DNA of 19,071 nt from Comamonadaceae bacterium (GCA_947374505.1 CANCCE010000024.1:1-19071), one strand, 5' to 3'; positions 7,979-15,344 are shown, counted from the first letter of the stretch. Notes: generated by a model from the sequence alone, not told the origin. Program-made: numbers and translations.

Positions 7979-8020
7979 CCTTAACTGGTTCCTCAACTCC
8001 TAGGAAACATTACTCAATAG
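7979..8020 (-). promoter_or_regulatory. Conserved operator, copy 3, upstream of tctC (8103-9092)
   Basis: Read on the minus strand: CTATTGAGTA at 8020-8011, TTGAG at 7996-7992 and GTTAAGG at 7985-7979. It is inverted relative to copy 2, so its CTATTGAG end faces the plus-strand tctC, 83 bp before the GTG start (65 bp before an alternative TTG). It matches copy 1 closely across both halves. Confidence 0.72.
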
Positions 8021-8102
8021 ACCAATGACCCCGACGCGTGCAACTATCCATGTCTAATAAAAACGCGCACAAGCGCAATAACCCTTGGAGCAAAAACCCC
8101 CC

Positions 8103-9092
8103 GTGAAGCAACCGAAATTCAGTCTGCGATTTTGTCTTTTCAACTTGCTGCTGCTAACTGTCTCCGCAGGATTTGCAACGTTGGCTGCAGGGCAAGACTT
8201 CCCCAACAAGCCCATCAAGTTTGCACTGCCCTACGGCGCGGGCGGCATTGGCGATCTGACGGGGCGACTGATCGCACAAAAAATGTCCGAGAACATGGGT
8301 CAACCCTTTGTCATCGAGAACCGCGCCAGCGCAGGCGGGACGCTCGCCTTCATCAGCGGCATGCAGGCACCGGCAGATGGCTACACGCTGGTCATGGGTG
8401 GCAACGCCACGGCCATCAGTCAATCCTTGTTTAAAACCCTCCCTTACAACATCCTCACCGATTTCGTGCAGGTCTCCGCGATGAGCAAATTCAGCCTGGT
8501 GTTGCTTGTCCAGCCAGACTCAAAATTTAAAACGGTCACTGAACTGATGGCCTACGGCAAAGCCAATCCAGGCAAGCTTAATTTCGGTACCACCAGCATT
8601 GGCTCGACCCAGCATCTGTCCGCTGAATTATTCAAATCGATGGCGGCTATCAACGCACAGGTCATTCCCTTCAGAGTCAGTTCAGCGCTTTACACCGCTC
8701 TGCGTGCAGGGGACATCGACGTCGCTTTCGAATTCGTGCCGCCGGTGCTCACATCGATCAAAAGTGGCGCTGTGCGGGCACTGGCGATTGCTGCAGAAAA
8801 ACGCAACTCCATCTTGCCGGATGTCCCCACCACTGCCGAAGGCGGTCTGCCAGGTTACGAAATCAACTCTTGGAATGCGGTGTCGGTGAAGACCGGAACG
8901 CCCCGCGCCATTGTCGAGCGTCTGAACCTTGAGTTTGTTAAAGCCGCCAATTCCCCAGCCGTTGCACAGCGACTGCGGGAAATGGGTTCCGAGCCCTACG
9001 CCCTGACCCCCGAGCAGACCCGTGAACTGATGATTTCAGAAATCGCGCGCTGGAAGTCTGTCATTCAACTCGCCAAAATTCCCCAAAACTAA
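8103..9092 (+). CDS. TctC/Bug-family substrate-binding protein, first gene of block C
   Basis: A 329-residue Bug protein from the GTG at 8103 (MKQPKFSLRFCLFNLLLLTVSAGFATLAAG signal peptide). The frame stays open to a TTG at 8085, but that start would consume the only GGAG (8087-8090), which sits 12 nt before the GTG. Family blocks are FPNKPIKFALPYGAGGIGDLTGR, VIENRASAGGTLA, ADGYTLVM, FKTLPYN, YGKANPGKLNFGT and C-terminal PEQTRELMISEIARWKSVI. The usual NRPGAGG loop reads NRASAGG here. It lies 15 bp upstream of the LigK-type aldolase, an unusually direct link between a Bug protein and a 4,5-cleavage-pathway enzyme. No TctAB partner is present. Ligand unknown. Confidence 0.92.
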   Translation: MKQPKFSLRFCLFNLLLLTVSAGFATLAAGQDFPNKPIKFALPYGAGGIGDLTGRLIAQKMSENMGQPFVIENRASAGGTLAFISGMQAPADGYTLVMGGNATAISQSLFKTLPYNILTDFVQVSAMSKFSLVLLVQPDSKFKTVTELMAYGKANPGKLNFGTTSIGSTQHLSAELFKSMAAINAQVIPFRVSSALYTALRAGDIDVAFEFVPPVLTSIKSGAVRALAIAAEKRNSILPDVPTTAEGGLPGYEINSWNAVSVKTGTPRAIVERLNLEFVKAANSPAVAQRLREMGSEPYALTPEQTRELMISEIARWKSVIQLAKIPQN

Positions 9093-9107
9093 AGGATTGA
9101 CAACATC

Positions 9108-9803
9108 ATGATGAAAACCGTCGTCGTACGAAATATTCCGCGTGGCCCGCAAAAAGCCATCGATGCACTCCGGGTCGCCGGCGTCGCCACTGTGCATGAG
9201 GCCATGGGGCGTTCCGGATTGATGCAACCTTACATGCGTCCTATCTATGCCGGAGCCTGCATTGCCGGCACAGCCGTCACGGCCTTAGCCGCACCGGGTG
9301 ATAACTGGATGCTGCACGTAGCGGTTGAACAATGCCGCGCCAATGATGTCTTGGTTGTGGGCTTGATGGGCGACAACACCGACGGCATGATTGGCGACCT
9401 GATTTCGACATCCCTGAAGATGCGCGGCGTCAAAGGGTGCGTGATCGATGCTGGCTGCAGAGATGTGCGAATCCTCACAGAAATGGGATTTCCAGTGTGG
9501 TCACGCGCCATCTCGGCGCGCGGCACCGTCAAGGAAACTGTTGGTAACGTCAATCTGCCCGTCGTCTGTGCCGGTGCTCTGGTCAACCCGGGGGATGTGA
9601 TCGTGGCTGATGATGACGGCGTCGTCGTTGTCCCCTTCGCCGACATTGAAAAGGTCGCGGCACTCGCACTTCAACGCACCGAAAAAGAAGACAAGTCACG
9701 GCTGCGTTACGAGGCCGGCGAACTGGTGCTTGACGTAGCAGGCATGCGCCCCGGCCTGGCGGCTCGTGGTCTGGTGTATGTCGACAGCATCAATGACCTT
9801 TGA
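9108..9803 (+). CDS. ligK: 4-carboxy-4-hydroxy-2-oxoadipate (CHA) / HMG aldolase, LigK/ProA type
   Basis: A 231-residue RraA-like class II aldolase. The diagnostic D-X20-R-D motif of HMG/CHA aldolases is present: Asp97 (GDLIS) and Arg118-Asp119 (DAGCRD). It also has GAGALVNPGDVIVADDDGVVVVP-type sequence near residues 160-180 and a C-terminal region of about 35 residues with an L-Y-V-D ending, typical of the aldolase and absent from short RraA regulators. Established reaction: CHA is cleaved to pyruvate and oxaloacetate in a divalent-metal-dependent manner, with accompanying oxaloacetate decarboxylase activity. It acts directly after LigJ (1831-2844). An AAAGGA Shine-Dalgarno precedes tandem ATGs at 9108 and 9111. 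It is the second gene of block C. Confidence 0.92.
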   Translation: MMKTVVVRNIPRGPQKAIDALRVAGVATVHEAMGRSGLMQPYMRPIYAGACIAGTAVTALAAPGDNWMLHVAVEQCRANDVLVVGLMGDNTDGMIGDLISTSLKMRGVKGCVIDAGCRDVRILTEMGFPVWSRAISARGTVKETVGNVNLPVVCAGALVNPGDVIVADDDGVVVVPFADIEKVAALALQRTEKEDKSRLRYEAGELVLDVAGMRPGLAARGLVYVDSINDL

Positions 9804-9857
9804 ACCCTTGAATTGACTTCAAACTCCCATCTTTAAACCCGTTAACAGCATTCAAAA

Positions 9858-10844
9858 ATGAGCAACTCCACACCCCTCCCACTGAAAATTGCCATCGCCA
9901 CTTACGGCCATACCGCTGCACTCAAACAAGGCAAGGTTGCTATTGAAGGCGTCAGCCCTGACTTTATTGAAGTCAAGCCGATCATTGCCGCCTTTCGGAG
10001 GATGGTCCGTGACGTCGAGTTTGACGTCTGCGAAATGGCCGCCGCCACGTACATGATCGCCCGGGAAAATGGTGCACCGTTCAAGGCACTGCCGGTTTTC
10101 CTCTTTCGTCGTTTTCACCATGCTGGCCTGGTCTACCGGGATGACGCGGGCATTCATGGTCCCAAAGATCTTGAAGGAAAACGCGCTGGCGTTCGTGCCT
10201 ACTCCGTGACCACGGGCATCTGGACTCGCGGCATCATGACCAATGAGTACGGCGTCGACAATTCGAAAATCACTTGGGTGGTGGACGACGAAGAACACGT
10301 CAAGTCACTGGTTCTGCCGAAGAATGTTGAGCAAGCCCCGCAAGGGAAATCATTGGTCGACCTGATGGCCAGCGGCGATCTATCGGCGGCCTTCACCGAC
10401 AACGCGGGCATCGGACGCGCCGGAGCGCCGGCTGACGGCTGGCAATCGGGCGGACGTATCAAACCGCCTGAATACAAAGAAATGTTCCCCGACGCGGAAA
10501 AGCTCGAGGCTGCTTGGTTTGCCAAGACCGGGATTTATCCAGTGCACGGACTGATCGTTGTCAAGGATGAAGTCCTGGCCAGGCATCCGTGGCTCGGCAA
10601 GGCACTTTACAAAGCATTCCTTGAATCGAAGGAGATTTATCTCAAGCAACTGGCTGCCGGTGAATCGGTCTCTGACAAAGATGAGCACTACCGCGCCATG
10701 GGCAAGATCGTGGGTGATCCGCTGCCCTATGGCATCGAGGCCAACCGGACATCTATCGACGCCATGATGAACTATTCCTACCAACAAGGCTTGCTCAAGT
10801 CAAAGCACGCTGTTGATGACATGTTCATTGATCCAAGCATCTGA
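9858..10844 (+). CDS. 4,5-dihydroxyphthalate decarboxylase-like (Pht5 family) protein 1
   Basis: A 328-residue protein of the Pht5-like family, which has a periplasmic-binding-protein fold and is often labelled ABC transporter substrate-binding. Family segments are LKIAIATYGHTAALKQGKVAIEGV near the N-terminus, FDVCEMAAATY near 55-65, ALPVFLFRRFHH, DLEGKRAGVRAYSVTTGIWTRGIMTNEYGV near 100-130 and PLPYGIEANR near 295. There is no signal peptide, which argues for a cytoplasmic enzyme rather than a transporter component. Established activity of the named family member is decarboxylation of 4,5-dihydroxyphthalate to protocatechuate. Here the substrate could be another vicinal polycarboxylate. It lies 54 bp after ligK with no clear Shine-Dalgarno. 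A diverged paralogue occurs at 13348-14247. Confidence 0.78.
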   Translation: MSNSTPLPLKIAIATYGHTAALKQGKVAIEGVSPDFIEVKPIIAAFRRMVRDVEFDVCEMAAATYMIARENGAPFKALPVFLFRRFHHAGLVYRDDAGIHGPKDLEGKRAGVRAYSVTTGIWTRGIMTNEYGVDNSKITWVVDDEEHVKSLVLPKNVEQAPQGKSLVDLMASGDLSAAFTDNAGIGRAGAPADGWQSGGRIKPPEYKEMFPDAEKLEAAWFAKTGIYPVHGLIVVKDEVLARHPWLGKALYKAFLESKEIYLKQLAAGESVSDKDEHYRAMGKIVGDPLPYGIEANRTSIDAMMNYSYQQGLLKSKHAVDDMFIDPSI

Positions 10845-10890
10845 AGCCGTACCAAGTCATTCACACATCAACGCAACACAAGGCATACAA

Positions 10891-11745
10891 ATGGTCACGC
10901 GTCTCATCGATATTCATCCGCACATCATCTCGCCCGACACGCAACGCTACCCGCTTGCACCGCTGGGTGGAGAGCAATCCGGCTGGTCAGCCAAACGACC
11001 CGCCACCTTTGAACAGTACCTTGCAGCGATGGATTCGGCGGGCATCGACAAAGCCGCGATCGTGCATTCATCGACCACCTATGGCTTTGACAACTCCTAC
11101 GTAGCAGACGCCGTCGCAGAGCAACCTAAACGCGTGGATGGTGTTTTTTCAGTCGATATTCTGGCGCCGGACGCATCGCAAAAAATCCGCCACTGGGTCG
11201 ATCGTGGACTCGGAGGGCTGAGGATTTTCACCACCGGCAGCACAATGCCCGGCCAGGCTCCTTGGCTGGAAGATCCTCGTATCTTGCCGGGTTGGAAAAC
11301 GGCGGGCGATCTCGGCCTGTCTATCTGCGTTCAAATGACGCCGGCCGCCATTCCGCAACTTGAAAAATTGTTGATCCAATTTCCAAAGACGCCGGTCATC
11401 ATCGACCACATGCTCAAGCCGAACATAGCCGACGGCGCCCCCTACCCAGGCGCCCAGTTCTTGTTTGATCTGGCCCGATTCGAAAACGTCTATCTCAAAA
11501 TGACCAGCCGCAACACGGCTGAAGCACAGCTCGGCAAAGCAACACCAGAGACCTTCTTTGGACGGGTCGTTAAAGAGTTTGGTGCCAACCGAATTGCGTG
11601 GGGCTCCAACTTCCCCGCATCGGAAGGCAGCATCATCGACATCGTCAACGACCTGAAAAAATGTATTGCCTTCCTGTCGCCGCAAGATCAGCACTGGATC
11701 ATGGCGGGCACCGCGCAAAAACTGTATCCCCACCTCGCCGACTGA
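10891..11745 (+). CDS. Amidohydrolase family protein, paralogue 2 (LigI/lactonase-like)
   Basis: A 284-residue protein whose ATG at 10891 aligns exactly with the start of its paralogue at 2899-3762. The frame extends upstream to 10813, but that would overlap the preceding gene and add unconserved residues. Motifs are D-I-H-P-H (His9, His11), I-I-D-H (His173) and W-G-S-N-F-P (Asn240). As in the paralogue, Asn replaces the conserved strand-8 Asp. Shared blocks include YPLAPLGG, YGFDNSYVADAV, GVFSVD, GST-PGQA-W and GAN-RIAWGSN. It sits 46 bp after a Pht5-like gene and 13 bp before the ThDP enzyme. It resembles PDC hydrolase/lactonase enzymes, so lactone ring hydrolysis or a decarboxylase-type reaction is plausible, but the substrate is not determined. 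Confidence 0.86.
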   Translation: MVTRLIDIHPHIISPDTQRYPLAPLGGEQSGWSAKRPATFEQYLAAMDSAGIDKAAIVHSSTTYGFDNSYVADAVAEQPKRVDGVFSVDILAPDASQKIRHWVDRGLGGLRIFTTGSTMPGQAPWLEDPRILPGWKTAGDLGLSICVQMTPAAIPQLEKLLIQFPKTPVIIDHMLKPNIADGAPYPGAQFLFDLARFENVYLKMTSRNTAEAQLGKATPETFFGRVVKEFGANRIAWGSNFPASEGSIIDIVNDLKKCIAFLSPQDQHWIMAGTAQKLYPHLAD

Positions 11746-11758
11746 AGAGGGACAGCAG

Positions 11759-13303
11759 ATGAACGGTGCAGAAGCTCTTGTCGACACACTCGCTGGACAT
11801 GGCGTAGAAATTTGTTTCGCCAATCCAGGTACCTCGGAAATGCATTTTCTGGCGGCACTGGAAAATCCTAAAATGCGCAGCGTGCTGTGCCTGTTCGAGG
11901 GCGTTGCGACAGGCGCTGCTGACGGCTGGTACCGGATGAAGCACGCGCCTGCATGCGCCTTGCTGCATCTGGGCCCCGGCTTGGCGAACGGACTCGCGAA
12001 TATCCACAATGCGCGTCGAGCCGGTTCGGGGATCGTCAATATTGTCGGGGAACATGCGAGTGCTCATCTGAAGTACGACGCCCCCCTGACATCTGACATC
12101 GAAGGTTTGGCCCGTCCGCTGAGTCATTGGTTAAGGCGTACGGACACAGCCCGTTCAGTGGCAAGCGATGCATCCATGGCGGTCGCTGCAGCCAGTTCAA
12201 GGCCGGGCCAGATTGCGACGCTGATCCTTCCAGGCGAGACCTCCTGGGGTGAGGCCGGTGACCCGAAACTAATTCCTTTGACGACAGTAGCGCCCAGTGC
12301 GCCACCGTCCACGCGTGTTGACCATATTATTTCTGTCCTCCGCTCAGGTGAACCGACGTTGATCATTTTGGGCGGCAGAGCCACGCAGGGCCGTGCGTTG
12401 GCGCTGGCTGGCAGCGTCGCCGCCAGTTACCAATGCCGCTTAGCGACGCAGTTTTTCAGCGCCCGGGTCGAGCGGGGTACAGGCCGAGTTCCTTTGGAGA
12501 GAATCCCTTATGCGGTGCCTGCCGCCGTGGACTATCTGAAAGAGTTCAAACACATCATCACCGTCGAAACCGGCGAGCCCATCGCGTTCTTCAGCTACCC
12601 CGACAAACCGAGCCGCCTGAAGCAGGACCACTGCGTGGTGCACAACTTAGTTGAAACAGATGAAGACAGCGTCGCCGGCTTAGAAATGCTGCTGGACGGG
12701 CTTCGCGGTAAAACTGCTCTAGCCCGGCTTCAACCGCGCTCAACAGATGCCCCGCCGCAAGGTCGACTTGACCCCATCAGCATTGCCAAAGCCCTTGCTG
12801 CGGCCCTTCCCGAGAACGCCATCCTGGTTGATGAATCACTGACCACAGGACGGGAGACCCTTGGTTTGACCGCTGGCGCAGCACCGCACGACGTGCTGCA
12901 AAACATGGGGGGCTCCATAGGCTTCAGCACACCGGCAGCCACCGGTGCCGCGTTGGCCTGCCCCGACCGGCGCGTGTTCTGCATGGTCGGCGACGGCAGC
13001 GCGATGTACACCATCCAGTCCTTATGGACACAGGCCCGCGAAAGCCTGAACGTCACCACCATCATCTTCGCCAACAACGCTTATCAGATCCTTAAAAACG
13101 AGTTTGCCAGCATGGGGGTCGGAACGCCAGGCCCCCAAGCCCTGGCGATGATGTCCATCGGCAATCCACGTATCGACTGGGTCTCGATGGGCAAGAGCAT
13201 GGGCGTTCCGTCCGTCAGTATTTCGACTGCAGAAGCCTTTCATGCCAGCTTGCTTGCGTCTGCTTCTGAGGCCGGCCCGATGTTGATTGAAGTCCAACTC
13301 TGA
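11759..13303 (+). CDS. Thiamine-diphosphate-dependent acetolactate-synthase-like enzyme
   Basis: A 514-residue ThDP enzyme from the ATG at 11759, with AGAGGG about 8 nt upstream. The open frame back to 11666 overlaps the amidohydrolase and is not needed. Domains in order: N-terminal PYR domain with the catalytic Glu47 in C-L-F-E-G-V, a central dehydrogenase-like domain at about 185-320, and a C-terminal PP domain with the ThDP motif G-D-G (411-413) ending N-N (439-440). Related proteins are usually annotated acetolactate synthase large subunit, but this gene has no small subunit and sits in a catabolic operon. That fits a 2-oxo-acid decarboxylase or carboligase acting on a pathway intermediate. 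It is shorter than biosynthetic IlvB (about 560-590 residues). The true reaction is unknown. Confidence 0.85.
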   Translation: MNGAEALVDTLAGHGVEICFANPGTSEMHFLAALENPKMRSVLCLFEGVATGAADGWYRMKHAPACALLHLGPGLANGLANIHNARRAGSGIVNIVGEHASAHLKYDAPLTSDIEGLARPLSHWLRRTDTARSVASDASMAVAAASSRPGQIATLILPGETSWGEAGDPKLIPLTTVAPSAPPSTRVDHIISVLRSGEPTLIILGGRATQGRALALAGSVAASYQCRLATQFFSARVERGTGRVPLERIPYAVPAAVDYLKEFKHIITVETGEPIAFFSYPDKPSRLKQDHCVVHNLVETDEDSVAGLEMLLDGLRGKTALARLQPRSTDAPPQGRLDPISIAKALAAALPENAILVDESLTTGRETLGLTAGAAPHDVLQNMGGSIGFSTPAATGAALACPDRRVFCMVGDGSAMYTIQSLWTQARESLNVTTIIFANNAYQILKNEFASMGVGTPGPQALAMMSIGNPRIDWVSMGKSMGVPSVSISTAEAFHASLLASASEAGPMLIEVQL

Positions 13304-13347
13304 GTTCTGTTTTAACCCTGATTTTTTACCACCCCAAGAGGAATGTC

Positions 13348-14247
13348 ATGAGCAATACGTCAACGACGTGGACCCACCCTACAACCAATCTGGCCGACAG
13401 CCCGGTCACCATGGCCATGAAGGACGGCCGGGTCACATCAGATCTGGTGAAGCTTGATTTTTGCGGCCCCAAGACCGCGCATGATGGCTTCAAGCCAATG
13501 ATTCGTAACAACGCCTTTGTTGCTGGCGAGCTGGCGATCGTGACCTACTTACAGGCTAAGGCTTACGGCAAACCCTTTGTCTTGTTGCCAGCCCCAGTGG
13601 TCGGGCGCTTTCAGCATCATTGCATTGGATTTAACAAAGAGTTCGGCCACCTCAACCCCAAAGACATTGAGGGCCGCAAGGTGGGTGTGCGGACCTATGC
13701 GCAGACGACAGGACTTTGGGTCCGCGGCATTTTGCAGCACGAATACGGCGTCGACCTCAACAAGGTGAACTGGGTCACGATTGATGAGTCCCACTTAGCG
13801 GAATACAAAGACCCATCCAACTGCGAAAAATTACCGGCAGGTGCATCCATCCCGCAAATGATGCTGGATGGTGAGTTGGCGGCGGCCATCCTGGGCAATG
13901 ACATGCCAAATGACCCGCGCATTGAAAGACTCATCCCGGACCCCTTCAATGCAGCCAAGCAATGGTATGCCCGCGAAGGTGTGATTCCCATCAACCACAT
14001 GTTCGTGGTCCATCAAGACTTCTGCAAACAACGGCCTGATATCGTGCGCGAAATCTATCGAATGATTGGCGACAGCAGAAGCCTGGCACCCGCCTCAGCG
14101 ACCGAGACCTTGCCACCGCTGGGACTGGAAGCCAATCGCAAGGGCATCGAGATGGCCATTGAGTGGTCCTTCGAGCAGAAAATCATCCCCCGTAAATTTT
14201 CAGTGGATGAGCTGTTTGACGAAACCACAGCCGCATTGAACTATTGA
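13348..14247 (+). CDS. 4,5-dihydroxyphthalate decarboxylase-like (Pht5 family) protein 2
   Basis: A 299-residue diverged paralogue of 9858-10844. The conserved core is clear: NPKDIEGRKVGVRTYAQTTGLWVRGILQHEYGVDLNKVNWV at about residues 108-148, with PLGLEANRKGIEMAIEWSFEQ near the C-terminus. It is about 30 residues shorter because of a gap in the middle and lacks the first paralogue's FDVCEM motif, reading VAGELAIVTY instead. No signal peptide is present, so it is probably cytoplasmic. An AGAGGA Shine-Dalgarno precedes the ATG. It is the last gene of block C, and its stop is 3 bp from the stop of the convergent tctC. The pair may be two subunits or two enzymes for successive decarboxylations. 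Function is inferred from the family only. Confidence 0.75.
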   Translation: MSNTSTTWTHPTTNLADSPVTMAMKDGRVTSDLVKLDFCGPKTAHDGFKPMIRNNAFVAGELAIVTYLQAKAYGKPFVLLPAPVVGRFQHHCIGFNKEFGHLNPKDIEGRKVGVRTYAQTTGLWVRGILQHEYGVDLNKVNWVTIDESHLAEYKDPSNCEKLPAGASIPQMMLDGELAAAILGNDMPNDPRIERLIPDPFNAAKQWYAREGVIPINHMFVVHQDFCKQRPDIVREIYRMIGDSRSLAPASATETLPPLGLEANRKGIEMAIEWSFEQKIIPRKFSVDELFDETTAALNY

Positions 14248-14250
14248 CCT

Positions 14251-15219
14251 TCAATGGCGCGGGATACCGGCTTTGTCAATCACGGCTCGCCACTTGTCAA
14301 TGTCGCTTTGAATGCGCTGAGTCATTTGTTCAGATGAACTGGCTGCGGGAACCATGCCCGTGGCCAGCAGCGCCTTTTGCACTTCCGGTGACTTGACCGC
14401 CTTGTCGATTTCTTTAACCAAGCGATCGACTATCGGGGCCGGGGTACCCGCACGCACACTGACTCCATTCCACGAGCTGGCTTCGAAACCTGGAATCGCA
14501 CTCTCAGCCAGCGTTGGTACATCCGGCAAGGCAGGAAACCGGCGGAAAGAAGTGAGCGCAAGTGCCTTGATGTTTTTGCCTGTGACTTGCGTCAGGATGG
14601 GCGACAGAATTTCAAAGGCGACCTGTATATCGTTTGAACGCAAGCCTGAAATGATGTCTCCGGTTGTCTTGTAAGGCACGATCACAGCGTCAATGCCAGC
14701 CATCGACTTGAACATCTCCGCAGTCAGGTTCTGCGTACTGCCGATTCGAACCGTCCCAATGTTCAGCTTCCCGGGATTTGCCTTGGCAAAAGCAATCACA
14801 TCGGCGGCAGAATTCAAACCGGATTGATCACCCGTGATCAGGGCGAGGTCAAAATTGGCAAGTGATGACACATGCGTGAAATCTGCCATCAAATCGTAGG
14901 GCAGGGTTTTGAAAAGGCCGGAAGTTAAGGCCGTCCCGCTACCCGCAAGGATCATGGCGTAACCGTCTGGCTTTGACTTGGCAACTGTCGTCACAGCGAC
15001 CAGCGGAGCCGGTCGGTTTTCGATGATCACCGGTTGTCCCATGCTGTCACTCATTTTCTTAGCGACAAGCCGTGCGACCAAGTCCCCCGCGCCACCCGGT
15101 GCGAAGGCAACATAAAACTGGATCGGCTTGGTTGGGTAAGACTGCGCAACGGCGAAATTGCAAACGCTTGCCAACGCCAAGGTCATCGCCGTACCTATCA
15201 ATGATCGTCTTTGGGTCAC
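14251..15219 (-). CDS. TctC/Bug-family substrate-binding protein with altered NRPGAG loop
   Basis: A 322-residue Bug protein starting at a GTG (15217-15219) with AAGGAG 7 nt upstream. A signal peptide (MTQRRSLIGTAMTLALASVCNFAVAQ) precedes SYPTKPIQFYVAFAPGGAGD. It is the closest relative of the tctC at 6811-7797. At the conserved loop its paralogue reads ENRPGAGAAVAAV, whereas this one reads ENRPAPLVAVTTV, two residues shorter and without the GAG. The rest is intact (PDGYA, FKTLPYD, FAKANPGKLNIGT, C-terminal RIQSDIDKWRAVI). It is transcribed alone, divergently from lysR, with an operator 65 bp upstream. No TctAB is adjacent. Confidence 0.92.
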   Translation of the reverse strand: MTQRRSLIGTAMTLALASVCNFAVAQSYPTKPIQFYVAFAPGGAGDLVARLVAKKMSDSMGQPVIIENRPAPLVAVTTVAKSKPDGYAMILAGSGTALTSGLFKTLPYDLMADFTHVSSLANFDLALITGDQSGLNSAADVIAFAKANPGKLNIGTVRIGSTQNLTAEMFKSMAGIDAVIVPYKTTGDIISGLRSNDIQVAFEILSPILTQVTGKNIKALALTSFRRFPALPDVPTLAESAIPGFEASSWNGVSVRAGTPAPIVDRLVKEIDKAVKSPEVQKALLATGMVPAASSSEQMTQRIQSDIDKWRAVIDKAGIPRH

Positions 15220-15283
15220 TGTGTCTCCTTGATTTTATTGAAATGATTCAAGTTCGGATATTGCAAGCGGGAGAGCCTCCTGT

Positions 15284-15324
15284 CTATTGAGTAGAATTTC
15301 CACAGGCTTGAGCAATCAGTTAAC
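15284..15324 (+). promoter_or_regulatory. Conserved operator, copy 4, in the tctC-lysR divergent region
   Basis: CTATTGAGTA at 15284-15293, CTTGAG at 15307-15312 and GTTAAC at 15319-15324, with the same block spacing as copies 1-3. The CTATTGAG end faces the minus-strand tctC (65 bp to its GTG). The GTTAAC end is 20 bp before the lysR ATG. This is the standard geometry of a LysR operator that activates the divergent target and represses its own gene. Confidence 0.75.
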
Positions 15325-15344
15325 TCTAAATCCATCGGAACTTC

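Larger units (their letters stand above)
7798..8102. promoter_or_regulatory. Divergent promoter region between blocks A and C
   Basis: About 300 bp with no credible gene. It separates a minus-strand tctC (start 7797) from a plus-strand tctC (likely start 8103). It contains two copies of the conserved operator in opposite orientations (7882-7922 and 7979-8020) and a dyad at 7836-7857. A TAATAA-rich stretch at 8055-8060 could belong to the plus-strand -10 element, but no good -35 accompanies it, as is usual for activator-dependent promoters. Promoter positions themselves are not resolved. Confidence 0.7.

Noticed and set aside
9841..9846. GTTAAC before the first Pht5-like gene as a fifth operator copy
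   Set aside because: No TTGA block lies 11 bp upstream and no CTATTGAG block at the required distance; it is an isolated hexamer.
10813..10890. Upstream extension of the second amidohydrolase
   Set aside because: It overlaps the preceding gene; the ATG at 10891 aligns with the paralogue's start and begins directly at the metal-binding strand.
11666..11758. Upstream extension of the ThDP enzyme
   Set aside because: It would overlap the amidohydrolase end, and its 31 residues do not resemble the family; the ATG at 11759 has a good Shine-Dalgarno.
11149..12039. Long minus-strand open frame of 296 codons
   Set aside because: Antisense to a well-conserved amidohydrolase and ThDP enzyme; its composition (runs of basic and polar residues, no family motif) is that of a shadow frame in GC-rich DNA.
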